A stretch of 64,000 nucleotides of DNA from ZC4RG30 sp040508085. GTDB lineage: Bacteria > Pseudomonadota > Gammaproteobacteria > Steroidobacterales > Steroidobacteraceae. Position numbers and translations under genes: made by a program. The stretch's first letter is position 1. Each line of letters starts with the position of its first letter. Below, in pieces: positions 18,587-27,649 of this stretch. The DNA lies in contig JBEVNO010000077.1 in the NCBI GenBank assembly GCA_040508085.1, positions 9,607 to 73,606 of the forward strand, written 5' to 3'. Below the pieces are notes generated by a model. The model had not been told where the DNA came from. It saw nothing but the letters and a program-made list of their open reading frames with translations, and made no database searches.

Positions 18587-18666
18587 TTGGTAGACATAAG
18601 AGGCGCGTCACACCGTAACCGGGGTGCGGTTCCCTATGCTGCCGGACAGGGAATTACCGGGTACCC

Positions 18667-19962
18667 ATGTCAACCAGTACTGGAAAGAAGGCACGCGCAG
18701 CCGCCGCCGTACCCGAGCGTATCGGCAAGTACGTCATTGTGCGCGAAGTAGGTCGTGGCAGTACCGGTACGGTGTATCTGTCGCATGATCCGTATTACGG
18801 CCGCGACGTCGCCATCAAGGTCTACCAGAGCACTGTCGGCGAGGATGTCGAGAAGGCGCGGGTGGCGCGCAAGATGTTCCTGTCCGAAGCCCACATGGTG
18901 GGCATGCTGCAGCATCCGCAGCTGATGCCCATCTATGATGCCGGCGAGGAAGGCGATCACTGTTATGTGGTGACCGAATATGTGCACGGCGCGCGCACGC
19001 TGGCCGCGTTCTGCCGTCCCGACGACCAGCTGCGCCTGGATGTGGTGGTCGAAGTCATCTTCAAATGCGCGAAGGCGCTGCACTACGCCCACTCCCGCGG
19101 CGTCATCCATCGTGATATCAAGCCGTCGAACATCCTGTACACCCAGGATGGCGACGTGCGCATCATCGACTTCGGTATCGCGCTGGTGGATGGCGCGGAT
19201 ATCTCGAAGATCGAGGGCATCGCCGGCAGCCCCAGCTATATGTCGCCCGAGCAGGTGCAGGGCCAGGAGCTGACCAGCCGCTCGGACCTGTATTCGCTGG
19301 GCGCGGTGATGTACGAGCTGCTCACCGGCGCGCGCCCGTTCCGAGCGGGCAACCTTGCGAAGCTGATGCACCAGATCGTCTACGCCACCGCACCGCCGAT
19401 CCACACGCTGCGCAAGGATGTAACCGAAGAGCTGGAGGATGTGGTCGCCACTGCGCTGCAGAAGGACCCGGACAAGCGCTTCCGCAGCGGCCTGGATTTC
19501 GCTGGCGCCTTGACGCGCGTGCACCAGAAACTGCGCGCGCGCACCGGGCAGATGGAGCAGTCCGAGCAGATCGCACTGCTGCGCAAGCTGAAGTTCTTCC
19601 ACGAGTTCTCGCAGGCCGAGATCGGCGAGGTGCAGAAAGCCAGCACGCTGCAGAACTGCGCCAGCGGCGAGGAGATCGTGCGCGAGGGCGACATGGATGA
19701 CCGCTTCTACGTGGTGGCAGCCGGCAATTGCGCCGTGGAACGCAATGGCCGCGTGATCGGACAGATCGGCACTGGCGACTGCTTCGGCGAATCGAGCTAC
19801 CTGCCGGGCGCGCGGCGCTCGGCCACGGTGCGCGCGCTGGGCAACGTCACCTTGCTGAAAGTGGCTGCCACATTGCTGGAGCAGGCGTCCCCATCCTGCC
19901 AGCTGCGTTTCAACCGCGTGTTCCTGCGCGGGCTGATCGAGCGGCTGCAGAAGGCCGAGTAG
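18667..19962 (+). CDS. Serine/threonine protein kinase with C-terminal cyclic-nucleotide-binding domain
   Basis: This 431-residue cytoplasmic protein joins two modules. Residues about 20-285 form a complete Hanks-type kinase: glycine loop GRGSTGTV (29-36), ATP Lys51, catalytic HRDIKPSN (Asp150), DFGIAL, and the SPSYMSPEQ activation segment. Residues about 305-425 form a cNMP-binding domain with GEEIVREGD, FYVVAAGNCAV and the phosphate cassette FGESSYLPGARRSATVRA, which keeps both Glu and Arg needed to hold a cyclic nucleotide. The layout suggests a kinase switched by cAMP, cGMP or another ligand. No TM helix or PASTA repeats are present. Its targets are unknown. It stands alone after thiL. 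Confidence 0.9.
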   Translation: MSTSTGKKARAAAAVPERIGKYVIVREVGRGSTGTVYLSHDPYYGRDVAIKVYQSTVGEDVEKARVARKMFLSEAHMVGMLQHPQLMPIYDAGEEGDHCYVVTEYVHGARTLAAFCRPDDQLRLDVVVEVIFKCAKALHYAHSRGVIHRDIKPSNILYTQDGDVRIIDFGIALVDGADISKIEGIAGSPSYMSPEQVQGQELTSRSDLYSLGAVMYELLTGARPFRAGNLAKLMHQIVYATAPPIHTLRKDVTEELEDVVATALQKDPDKRFRSGLDFAGALTRVHQKLRARTGQMEQSEQIALLRKLKFFHEFSQAEIGEVQKASTLQNCASGEEIVREGDMDDRFYVVAAGNCAVERNGRVIGQIGTGDCFGESSYLPGARRSATVRALGNVTLLKVAATLLEQASPSCQLRFNRVFLRGLIERLQKAE

Positions 19963-20034
19963 GCGCGCGACCCGCCGATAGGCGAAGATTGCGGCACTGG
20001 CGGGCAGTCTTGTCCGTCGCTGAGCCGAGCCGCC

Positions 20035-20874
20035 ATGCCTTCGTACCGCCTGCTGAGCGCCTGCCTGTCCTGCTGGCTGGCCTCTGCCGTTGCAGCCGAA
20101 CCGCCCAGCCGCATCGTTTCCCTCAACCTGTGTACGGACCAGCTGCTGATGGCACTGGTGGCACCGGAGCGCATCGCCTCGCTGACCTGGTTGTCGCGCA
20201 GCGAGGGTGAGCCGCGCTGGCGGCCGCTGGCGCGGCAATTGCCGGCGAACCGCGGCAGTGCCGAAGAGGTGCTGGCGGCGCGGCCCGACCTGGTACTCGC
20301 CGGCCGCTACACCACCACCATGACACGCGCGCTGCTCAGGCGCGCCCATGTCGCCGTGCTGGAGGTGGACGCTGCGCAGGACTGGGAAGGGATCCGCCGG
20401 ATCACCCGTGAGGTGGCTGCGGCGGTGGGTGCCAGTGCACGCGGTGAGCTGTTGCTGGCGGACATGGATGCCACGCTGCAGACCATCGCTGCCATGCGAC
20501 CGCAGTTGCCGGTGCGGGCCATCGGCTGGAGCGGCGCCGCCGAGGATGTGCCGGGCGCTGACACGCTTTTCAATACCATCCTGGTCACAGCGGGCGGCAT
20601 CAACATCGCCGCGCGTGCGCAGGGCATGGGCGGCTTCGACCTGGAGCAGGTGGTGCGGGCGCGGCCTGCGGTATTACTGCGGGGAGCCGCGCAGGGCGAG
20701 AGCCCCGCGCTGCGCAATGCAGCGGCGGCCCATCCGGTGCTGGCGGCGTTGCCGGCGCTGGCCGTCATCGAATATCCAGAGGCCGTCTATGGTTGCGGCG
20801 TGCCGCGCGCTGCGGACCTCGCGCTGCAGCTGGCGCGTGCGCTCTCGGCGCTGCCGCAACAGGGGGCCCGTTGA
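20035..20874 (+). CDS. Periplasmic substrate-binding protein of a BtuF-type ABC importer
   Basis: This 279-residue protein has a signal peptide (cleavage near LASAVAA/EPPSR) followed by a BtuF/FhuD-type fold: RIVSLNLCTDQLLMALV, then EEVLAARPDLVLAG, and a C-terminal lobe with GGFDLEQVVRARPAVLL. It would deliver a ligand to the permease and ATPase encoded next. The family handles cobalamin, haem or siderophore-iron. No TonB receptor or cobalamin riboswitch is nearby to decide between them. Its TGA overlaps the TTG start of the permease. Confidence 0.85.
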   Translation: MPSYRLLSACLSCWLASAVAAEPPSRIVSLNLCTDQLLMALVAPERIASLTWLSRSEGEPRWRPLARQLPANRGSAEEVLAARPDLVLAGRYTTTMTRALLRRAHVAVLEVDAAQDWEGIRRITREVAAAVGASARGELLLADMDATLQTIAAMRPQLPVRAIGWSGAAEDVPGADTLFNTILVTAGGINIAARAQGMGGFDLEQVVRARPAVLLRGAAQGESPALRNAAAAHPVLAALPALAVIEYPEAVYGCGVPRAADLALQLARALSALPQQGAR

Positions 20875-21848
20875 GATCCACGCCGCGGCTGTCGTGGTGG
20901 CTGGTGCCCTTGCTGGCGGCAGTGGCCTTGCTGTCGCTGCTGCCTGGTCGCGCCGGCTGGCTGCTGCCCTGGGGCCACCAGGGCAGCGATGCGGAACTGG
21001 TGCGCCTCATTTTCTGGGAGCTGCGAATACCGCGGCTGCTGCTGGCGCTGCTGGTGGGTGCGGCGCTGGGCCTTGCCGGCGCCGTGTTGCAGGGGCTGAC
21101 GCGCAACCCGCTGGCCGAGCCCGGCCTGCTCGGGGTCTCCTCCGGTGCCGCGCTCGGTGCCGTCATTGCCATCTACTCGGGCCTGGGCGCGGCCTGGTCG
21201 CTGACCATCCCGATCTTCGGCCTGACCGGCGCGCTGCTCGGCACGGCGCTGACATTGGCGCTGGGCGCCGGCGGCGGCGTGCTGTCGTTGATCCTGGCCG
21301 GCGCCGCTGTCTCCGGCTTGCTGCTGGCGGGCACGGCACTGGTGCTGAACCTCGCGCCCAACCCCTATGCGGCCTACGAGATCTCGCACTGGATGATGGG
21401 GTCGCTGGCCGACCGCGGCTGGGAGCAGCTGCAGCTGGCAGCGCCGTTCGTGCTGCTCGGCATCGCGGTGCTGTTCACCACCGGGCGTGCCCTGGATGCG
21501 CTGTCGCTGGGTGAGCAGCAGGCCGCGAGCCTGGGAGTCGAGCTGCCCCAATTGCGGCGGCGCGTGCTGGTGGGCACCGCGCTGGCCGTCGGTGCGGCCA
21601 CTTCGGTGACCGGCACCATCGGTTTCATCGGGCTGCTCGCGCCGCATCTGGTGCGCGCGGCGGTCGGGCATCAGCCGCGACGTACCTTGCTGCCAGCGGC
21701 GCTGGTGGGGGCGCTGCTGCTGCTGGTGGCCGATGTGGCCACGCGGCTGCTGCCGCTGGCCCAGGAACTGAAGCTCGGCGTGCTCACTGGCCTCATCGGG
21801 TCGCCGTTCTTCATGGTGCTGGTGTGGCGCATGCGGCGCTCACCATGA
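20871..21848 (+). CDS. FecCD/BtuC-family ABC transporter permease
   Basis: This roughly 325-residue polytopic inner-membrane protein is a FecCD-type permease with about 10 hydrophobic segments. Signature segments are ELRIPRLLLALLVGAALGLAGA, LQGLTRNPLAEPGLLGVSSGAALGAV, and GTIGFIGLLAPHLVR near the cytoplasmic coupling loop. The TTG at 20871 inside the upstream stop (TTGA) is preferred; an in-frame ATG at 20793 would add 26 unlikely residues. The gene is coupled at both ends: its own TGA overlaps the ATG of the ATPase gene. Confidence 0.88.
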   Translation: MRSTPRLSWWLVPLLAAVALLSLLPGRAGWLLPWGHQGSDAELVRLIFWELRIPRLLLALLVGAALGLAGAVLQGLTRNPLAEPGLLGVSSGAALGAVIAIYSGLGAAWSLTIPIFGLTGALLGTALTLALGAGGGVLSLILAGAAVSGLLLAGTALVLNLAPNPYAAYEISHWMMGSLADRGWEQLQLAAPFVLLGIAVLFTTGRALDALSLGEQQAASLGVELPQLRRRVLVGTALAVGAATSVTGTIGFIGLLAPHLVRAAVGHQPRRTLLPAALVGALLLLVADVATRLLPLAQELKLGVLTGLIGSPFFMVLVWRMRRSP

Positions 21849-22600
21849 CGCAGCTGACTGCCAGCGACCTGGCGCTGCGGCACGGCACGCGTGACATCCT
21901 GCGCGGTGTGGGCGTTACGGCCAGCGGTGGCGAATTCATCGTGCTGATCGGGCCCAACGGCAGCGGCAAATCGACGCTGCTGTCGTTGCTGGCGGGTCTG
22001 GGGCGTCCGGATGCGGGGGAAGTGCAGCTGGATGGCGTGCCGCTGGAGCGGATCCCGCCCCGGCAACTGGCGTTGCAACGCGCGTGGCTGCCGCAGGCCG
22101 CACGCTGCGAGTGGCCGCTGGCAGTGGAGCACATGGTGGCGCTGGGGCTGTCGCCGCTGGGCCGGGAGGATCCGGCGCGCGTCCAGGCGGTGCTGGCCGA
22201 CTGCGACCTGCTGGCGCTGCGGCAGCAATCCGTGGCAACGCTGTCAGGCGGCGAACTGGCGCGGGCGATGCTGGCACGCGCACTGGTGGCGGATCCCGCA
22301 GTGCTGATCGTGGATGAGCCCCTGGCGGGTCTTGATCCGCGTCATGCCTGGGAGGCGGCACGGCGCCTGCGGCAACTGGCGGTGGAGCAGGGCAAGCTGG
22401 TGATCGCGACCATCCACGACCTGAACATCGCCATGCGGCGTGCCACGCGGGTGTGGGCGCTGCATGACGGCCGCCTGCTCGCCGACGGGCCGCCGGAGGC
22501 GTCCATGACCGGGGAAATGCTGCAACAACTGTTCGGCGTACCGGTTGCAGTGACACGGCGCGAGCGCCATCTCTACGTGGACTTCGCGCCGGAGTTCTAG
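21845..22600 (+). CDS. ABC importer ATPase (BtuD/FecE-type)
   Basis: This 251-residue ATPase powers the importer encoded upstream. It has Walker A GPNGSGKST, a signature motif LSGGELARAMLARAL, Walker B VLIVDEPLAGLD and the switch His in ATIHDLNIAMR. The ATG at 21845 overlaps the permease stop (ATGA). Its stop overlaps the stop of convergent dxs by 4 bases. Ligand identity (cobalamin, haem or ferric siderophore) is open. Confidence 0.9.
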   Translation: MTQLTASDLALRHGTRDILRGVGVTASGGEFIVLIGPNGSGKSTLLSLLAGLGRPDAGEVQLDGVPLERIPPRQLALQRAWLPQAARCEWPLAVEHMVALGLSPLGREDPARVQAVLADCDLLALRQQSVATLSGGELARAMLARALVADPAVLIVDEPLAGLDPRHAWEAARRLRQLAVEQGKLVIATIHDLNIAMRRATRVWALHDGRLLADGPPEASMTGEMLQQLFGVPVAVTRRERHLYVDFAPEF

Positions 22601-24498
22601 CTCGCGTGACCGCCGGCCACGGCGGGCATCGCCGGCTGGGTCCGCCACCATTCCCCGACGCGCCGCCGGATGGATGCCGCATCCAGCCCCGCCATGGCCA
22701 GGCAGTCCTCGCGCGACCCGTGCTCGATGAAGCAATCAGGAATGCCCACATGCAGCAGCGGCAGCGTCACGCCGGCATCGGCAAGTAGTTCGCCCACTGC
22801 CGAGCCCGCCCCGCCGGCCACGACATTCTCTTCGACGGTCACCAGCGCCCGCGATTTCAACGAGACGCGCAGCACCGCCTCGCGATCCAGGGGTTTCACG
22901 AAGCGCATGTCGAGCACGGTGGCGTCGTGATCCTCTGCGGCTGCGAGGGCCGCCGGCAGCAGCGTGCCGAAACACAGGATGGCGAGACCACTGCGTCCCT
23001 CGCGCCGCACCACGGCCTTGCCTACTGGCAGCGCCGCCATCGTCTTGTTCACCCTGGCGCCGATGCCCGCGCCGCGCGGATAGCGCACGGCGGCCGGTTG
23101 ATCCAGTGTGGTCGCGGTGTAGAGCATCTGCCGGCACTCGTTCTCATCCGAGGGCGCCATCACCACCAGGTTGGGAATGCAGCGCAGGAAGCTGATATCG
23201 AAGCTGCCCTGGTGCGTTGCCCCGTCGCCCCCCACGAGCCCCGCGCGATCCAGCGCGAACACCACCGGCAGGCTCTGCAACGCGACATCGTGTATCAGCT
23301 GGTCATAGCCGCGTTGCAGGAAGGTGGAGTAGATGGCCACCACCGGTTTCATGCCTTCGGTGGCCAGGCCTGCCGCAAAGGTGACCGCATGCTGTTCCGC
23401 GATGGCCACGTCGAAATAGCGTTGCGGAAAGCGCCGCGAGAATTCCACCAGGCCCGAGCCTTCGCGCATGGCGGGGGTGATGCCCAGAATGCGCTCGTCC
23501 GCCTCGGCCATGTCGCATAGCCAGTCGCCAAAGATTCGCGAGAACGAGGGCGGCCCGGCCTTTTCCTTGAAAATGGTGCCGGTGGCGGGGTCGAACGGTC
23601 CCGGGCCATGCCAGGCGATCGGGTCGGCCTCGGCTGGCGCGTAGCCCTTGCCCTTGCGCGTGATCACATGCAGGAACTGTGGGCCCTTGAGCGCGCGGAT
23701 GTTGGTCAGTGCAGCGACCATGGCCTTCAGGTCGTGGCCATCGATGGGCCCGATGTAGTTGAAACCCATCTCTTCGAACATGGTGCCGGGCAGGACCATG
23801 CCTTTCACATGTTCTTCCGAGCGGCGCGCCAGCTCGCGCATCGTCGGCAGCTGCGACAGCACCTTCTTGCCGCCCTTGCGCAAGCTGGAATACATGCGGC
23901 CGGCCAGCATGCGGCCGAAGTACTGCGACAGCGCGCCCACGCCCTCGGAGATCGACATCTCGTTGTCGTTCAGGACCACCAGCATGTCCGTGCCGCCGCT
24001 GCCGGCATGGTTCAGTGCCTCGAAGGCCATGCCGCCGCTCATGGCACCATCGCCGATGATGGCCACCGCGCGGCGGTCCTCGCCGCGCTGCGCCGCTGCC
24101 ACGGCCATGCCGAAGGCGGCGCTGATCGAGGTGCTGGAATGTCCGGTGCCGAAGGTGTCGTATTCGCTTTCTGCACGATTCGGGAAGGGCGCCAGACCGC
24201 CGCGCTGCTTGATGCTCTCGAGCCGGTCGCCGCGGCCGGTGAGCACCTTGTGCGGATAGGCCTGGTGGCCGACATCCCAGACGAGCCGATCGCGCGGGGT
24301 GTCGTAGACGTAGTGCAGCGCGATGGTCAGTTCAACAGTGCCAAGGCCGGCGGCGAAGTGCCCGCCGCGCGTCGCTACGGTGCGGATCAGGAACTGGCGC
24401 AGTTCCTCTGCCAGTGCAGGCAGCTCGCTCTGGGGCAGGGCGCGCAGATCCGCCGGCGAGCGGACGCGGTCGAGCAAAGGCGATGCCGGGTTCGTCAT
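22597..24498 (-). CDS. dxs: 1-deoxy-D-xylulose-5-phosphate synthase
   Basis: This 633-residue thiamine-diphosphate enzyme condenses pyruvate and glyceraldehyde 3-phosphate, the first step of the MEP isoprenoid pathway. Visible are DVGHQAYPHKVLTGR near residue 75, the ThDP-binding GDGAMSGGMAFEALNHAG to NDNEMSIS region, and the transketolase-type DRAGLVGGDGATHQG in the C-terminal half. It is the last gene of xseB-ispA-dxs, 64 bases after the ispA stop. A TAAACT hexamer sits exactly 6 bases before its ATG, so it may also have its own leaderless transcript. Confidence 0.97.
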   Translation of the reverse strand: MTNPASPLLDRVRSPADLRALPQSELPALAEELRQFLIRTVATRGGHFAAGLGTVELTIALHYVYDTPRDRLVWDVGHQAYPHKVLTGRGDRLESIKQRGGLAPFPNRAESEYDTFGTGHSSTSISAAFGMAVAAAQRGEDRRAVAIIGDGAMSGGMAFEALNHAGSGGTDMLVVLNDNEMSISEGVGALSQYFGRMLAGRMYSSLRKGGKKVLSQLPTMRELARRSEEHVKGMVLPGTMFEEMGFNYIGPIDGHDLKAMVAALTNIRALKGPQFLHVITRKGKGYAPAEADPIAWHGPGPFDPATGTIFKEKAGPPSFSRIFGDWLCDMAEADERILGITPAMREGSGLVEFSRRFPQRYFDVAIAEQHAVTFAAGLATEGMKPVVAIYSTFLQRGYDQLIHDVALQSLPVVFALDRAGLVGGDGATHQGSFDISFLRCIPNLVVMAPSDENECRQMLYTATTLDQPAAVRYPRGAGIGARVNKTMAALPVGKAVVRREGRSGLAILCFGTLLPAALAAAEDHDATVLDMRFVKPLDREAVLRVSLKSRALVTVEENVVAGGAGSAVGELLADAGVTLPLLHVGIPDCFIEHGSREDCLAMAGLDAASIRRRVGEWWRTQPAMPAVAGGHAS

Positions 24499-24504
24499 GC
24501 GACG

Positions 24505-24510
24505 AGTTTA
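24505..24510 (-). promoter_or_regulatory. -10-like TAAACT 6 bases before the dxs start
   Basis: On the minus strand TAAACT is followed by CGTCGC and the dxs ATG, with no Shine-Dalgarno between. It would give dxs an internal leaderless promoter within xseB-ispA-dxs. Confidence 0.45.
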
Positions 24511-24562
24511 CACCGCTGCGGCAAGGCCGTTGAGGGCCGCTCGCGGGCCCTGCGGGGGTGCT

Positions 24563-25465
24563 TCAGTGGCTGCGGTCGACCACGAAGCCAGCCAGCGCCG
24601 CGAGGTCCGCGGCATGCTCTTGCAGTGGCTGCAGTGCGGTAATCGCCGCATCACGATGCCTGCGTGCCAGCAGCGTGGCAGCTTCCAGTCCGTGGATGCT
24701 CGGATACGTCGGCTTGCCACGGGCAGCATCGGCGCCGGCGGTCTTGCCGATCTGCGCTGTGGCACCGGCGACATCCAGAACATCGTCCTGGATCTGGAAC
24801 GCGAGGCCCAGTTCAGCGCCGTAGCAGCGCAGCGCTTCATAGCGGGCGCCCGCCGCGATGCCAGCACCGATCGCGCCGAGCAGCACACTGGCCTGGATCA
24901 GCGCACCGGTCTTGCGCCGGTGCATGCCCTCCAGCGCGGCGGGCTCGAGCCGGTGGCCGGCGGCCTCCAGGTCAATGGCCTGGCCGCCGGCCATGCCGGC
25001 CGTGCCGATGCGCTGCGCCAGCACCTGGATCTGCTGCAGTCGGGCAGCGGGCGGCAGGGCGCTGTCGGCGTCGCCGGCGAGGACGCCGAACGCCAGGGCC
25101 TGCAGCGCGTCGCCGGCCAGCACGGCCGTGCCTTCATCGAAAGCCTTGTGGCAGGTAGGCAGGCCGCGGCGCAGGTCGTCATCGTCCATGGCGGGCAGGT
25201 CATCGTGCACCAGGCTGTAGGCGTGGATCAGTTCCACGGCCACCGCCGCATCATCCACGGCGTCCAGTGGCGCGCCCAGCGCGGCAGCGGTGGCGTAGAC
25301 CAGGGTGGGCCGCAGGCGCTTGCCGCCGCCCAGCGTGCTGTAGCGCATGGCCTCGCCCAGGCGCGGCGTGCCAGGGTCAGCAAGATCGAGACGCCGCGCC
25401 AGCTGCAGCTCCGCGCGCGCGCGCCAGCCGGCAACGCGCGCGGCGAGCGTCGCGCCCTCACTCAT
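24563..25465 (-). CDS. ispA: Farnesyl diphosphate synthase (geranyltranstransferase)
   Basis: This 300-residue trans-prenyltransferase builds farnesyl diphosphate from IPP and DMAPP. GGGKRLRPTLVYA, the first Asp-rich motif DDLPAMDDDDLRRG and the second Asp-rich motif QIQDDVLDV are all intact. The ATG at 25465 lies 8 bases inside the end of xseB; a longer open frame that runs antisense-like over xseB was rejected. The xseB-ispA-dxs order is the standard gammaproteobacterial one. Confidence 0.96.
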   Translation of the reverse strand: MSEGATLAARVAGWRARAELQLARRLDLADPGTPRLGEAMRYSTLGGGKRLRPTLVYATAAALGAPLDAVDDAAVAVELIHAYSLVHDDLPAMDDDDLRRGLPTCHKAFDEGTAVLAGDALQALAFGVLAGDADSALPPAARLQQIQVLAQRIGTAGMAGGQAIDLEAAGHRLEPAALEGMHRRKTGALIQASVLLGAIGAGIAAGARYEALRCYGAELGLAFQIQDDVLDVAGATAQIGKTAGADAARGKPTYPSIHGLEAATLLARRHRDAAITALQPLQEHAADLAALAGFVVDRSH

Positions 25466-25709
25466 CGGCGGCTGCCGCCGGATCGAAGGGCTGGGTGCTG
25501 CCATCCTTGAGCAGCAGTTCCACGCGCTGCTGTGCTTCGGCCAGGGAAGCATGGCAGCCACGCGTCAATGCCACGCCCTGTTCGAACCGGGCCAGCGATT
25601 CGGCCAGTGGCAGGTCGCCGCGCTCGAGCTTCGCGATAAGCGCTTCGAGTTCCTGCAGCGAGGTTTCGAAATCGGGAGCGGCAGCTTCGCTGCGCGGCTT
25701 GCGGGTCAT
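25458..25709 (-). CDS. xseB: Exodeoxyribonuclease VII small subunit
   Basis: This 83-residue acidic helical protein is the small subunit of exonuclease VII, which degrades single-stranded DNA together with XseA. The family core reads FETSLQELEALIAKLERGDL, then LAESLARFEQGVALTR. It heads the xseB-ispA-dxs operon and is divergent from parE across a 33-base gap. TAGACT lies 7 bases before its start. Confidence 0.95.
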   Translation of the reverse strand: MTRKPRSEAAAPDFETSLQELEALIAKLERGDLPLAESLARFEQGVALTRGCHASLAEAQQRVELLLKDGSTQPFDPAAAADE

Positions 25710-25716
25710 GTGTGAA

Positions 25717-25731
25717 AGTCTAATGTAGAAT
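25717..25731. promoter_or_regulatory. xseB/parE divergent gap with two -10-like hexamers
   Basis: The 33-base gap holds TAGACT on the minus strand (25717-25722), 7 bases before the xseB ATG, and TAGAAT on the plus strand (25726-25731), 11 bases before the parE ATG. No Shine-Dalgarno is seen for either gene. The -35 regions would lie inside the opposite genes and are weak by eye. Confidence 0.45.
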
Positions 25732-25742
25732 CGCCGTCCGCA

Positions 25743-27626
25743 ATGAGTTCTTCCTACAGTGCTTCAGACATCGAGGTCCTCTCCGGACTCGATCCCGTGC
25801 GTCGCCGCCCGGGTATGTATACCGAAACCTCGCGCCCGAACCATCTGGCGCACGAGGTCGTCGACAACAGCGTCGATGAGGCCATGGCCGGGCACTGCGA
25901 CCTCATCGAGGTCACGCTGTTCAAGGATGGCTCCCTGCAGGTGGCCGATAACGGCCGCGGCATGCCGGTGGACATCCATCCGAAGGAGAAAGTCAGCGGC
26001 GTCGAGCTGATCCTCACGCGCCTGCACGCCGGCGGCAAGTTCAACGACACCAACTACAAGTTCGCCGGCGGCCTGCACGGCGTGGGCGTGTCGGTGGTCA
26101 ACGCGCTGTCGAAGCAGCTCGAGTGCCGGGTGCGGCGTGGCGGCAAGGAATACAACATCGGGTTCCGGGATGGCAAGGTCACCTCGAAGCTCGCGGAGAT
26201 CGGCGCTGTCGGCCAGAAGAACACCGGCACCACGGTGCGGTTCTGGCCCGACCCGAAGTTCTTCGATTCGGAGCGTTTCGCGGTGGCCGACCTGCGCCAC
26301 ATGCTGAAGGCTAAGGCGGTGCTGTGCCCCGGCCTGCGCATGCGTTTCGAGAACGAGGCCACGGGCGAAAAGGACGAATGGTTCTACACCGGCGCGCTGA
26401 CTGAATATCTGCTGGAGCTGATCGGCAGCACCGAGCGTCTGCCCAAGGAGCCCCTGGCGGGCAAGCATGGCTCGGACCGCGACGCGGTGGAGTGGGCGCT
26501 GGCCTGGGCGCCGAACCTGCCGGCCTTCGTCGCCGAGAGCTACGTGAACCTCATTCCCACCGCCGGTGGCGGCACGCATGTGAATGGCCTGCGCGCAGGC
26601 GTAGCCGCTGCGGTGCGTGAGTTCGCCGAGTTCCGCAACCTGCTGCCGCGGGGCGTGAAGCTGTCGCCGGAGGATGTCTGGAACGGGGTGTCCTTCGTGC
26701 TGTCGATCCGCATGAAGGATCCGCAGTTCGCCGGCCAGACCAAGGAGCGGCTGTCCTCGCGCGAGGCCGCGGCGCTGGTGGAGGGCTATGCGCGCGACAG
26801 CACCGCGCTGTGGCTGAACCAGCATCCGGACGCGGGCGAGCGCATCGCGCAATACGCCATCGAAAATGCCCAGGAGCGCATCAAGGCCGCGCAGCGGGTG
26901 ACTCGCAAGCGCGCTGTCTCAGGTCCGGCATTGCCAGGCAAGCTCGCCGACTGCAGTTCGCAGGATCCAGCCCGCTCGGAGCTGTTCCTGGTCGAGGGTG
27001 ATTCAGCCGGCGGCTCGGCCCGCCAGGCACGTGACCGCCACATCCAGGCCGTGATGCCGCTGCGCGGCAAGATCCTCAATACGTGGGAACTGGAGCATGG
27101 CCAGGTGGCCTCGTCCGAGGAGGTGCACAACATCAGCATCGCCATCGGAGTCGAACCGGGTTCGGCGGACATCTCCGATCTGCGCTATCACAAGGTGTGC
27201 ATCCTGGCCGACGCCGATTCGGACGGGCAGCACATCGCGACGCTGCTGTGCGCGCTGTTCCTGCGTCATTTCCGCCCGCTGGTACTGGGCGGCCATGTGT
27301 TCGTCGCCATGCCGCCGCTGTACCGCATCGATGCCGGCAAGCAGGTGGGTTACGCGCTGGATGACGCGGAACGGGATGCCTACATCGCGAACCTGGGTGG
27401 CCGCGCCAAGCCGGTGGTCACCCGCTTCAAGGGGCTGGGCGAGATGTCGCCGCTGCAGCTGCGCGAGACCACCATGGATCCGGCCACGCGGCGCCTGGTG
27501 CAGCTCACGATCAGTGCGGAGGACGGCGCCGACAAGATGATGGACATGCTGCTGGCGAAGAAGCGGGCACCGGACCGCCGCGACTGGCTGGAACAGAAGG
27601 GCAACCTCGCCGACGTGGTCGGTTGA
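25743..27626 (+). CDS. parE: DNA topoisomerase IV subunit B
   Basis: This 627-residue ATPase subunit powers decatenation of daughter chromosomes. The GHKL ATPase domain shows VDNSVDEAMAG, DNGRGMPVDIHP and GGLHGVGVSVVNALS; the TOPRIM half has LVEGDSAGGSARQARDR, PLRGKILN and the metal-binding DADSDGQH. The length is typical of ParE and it lacks the GyrB insert. parC follows directly on the same strand. Confidence 0.97.
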   Translation: MSSSYSASDIEVLSGLDPVRRRPGMYTETSRPNHLAHEVVDNSVDEAMAGHCDLIEVTLFKDGSLQVADNGRGMPVDIHPKEKVSGVELILTRLHAGGKFNDTNYKFAGGLHGVGVSVVNALSKQLECRVRRGGKEYNIGFRDGKVTSKLAEIGAVGQKNTGTTVRFWPDPKFFDSERFAVADLRHMLKAKAVLCPGLRMRFENEATGEKDEWFYTGALTEYLLELIGSTERLPKEPLAGKHGSDRDAVEWALAWAPNLPAFVAESYVNLIPTAGGGTHVNGLRAGVAAAVREFAEFRNLLPRGVKLSPEDVWNGVSFVLSIRMKDPQFAGQTKERLSSREAAALVEGYARDSTALWLNQHPDAGERIAQYAIENAQERIKAAQRVTRKRAVSGPALPGKLADCSSQDPARSELFLVEGDSAGGSARQARDRHIQAVMPLRGKILNTWELEHGQVASSEEVHNISIAIGVEPGSADISDLRYHKVCILADADSDGQHIATLLCALFLRHFRPLVLGGHVFVAMPPLYRIDAGKQVGYALDDAERDAYIANLGGRAKPVVTRFKGLGEMSPLQLRETTMDPATRRLVQLTISAEDGADKMMDMLLAKKRAPDRRDWLEQKGNLADVVG

Positions 27627-27649
27627 AGCGCGCGGACGATCAAGGTGCG

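Noticed and set aside
18587..18666. Possible regulatory hairpins before the cNMP-kinase gene
   Set aside because: Only 5-bp stems with mismatches could be drawn; nothing exceeds what chance gives in GC-rich DNA.
19963..20034. Possible cobalamin riboswitch before the BtuF-like gene (GGCACTGGCGGG)
   Set aside because: Only 72 bases are free and the B12-box and arms are not seen; a full riboswitch needs about 200 bases.
25726..25742. parE as a further member of the fixed-spacing leaderless set
   Set aside because: Its TAGAAT is 11 bases from the ATG, not 6, so it was not counted; the same applies to the deacetylase gene (TAGTCT, 10 bases) and efp (TTTAAT, 11 bases).
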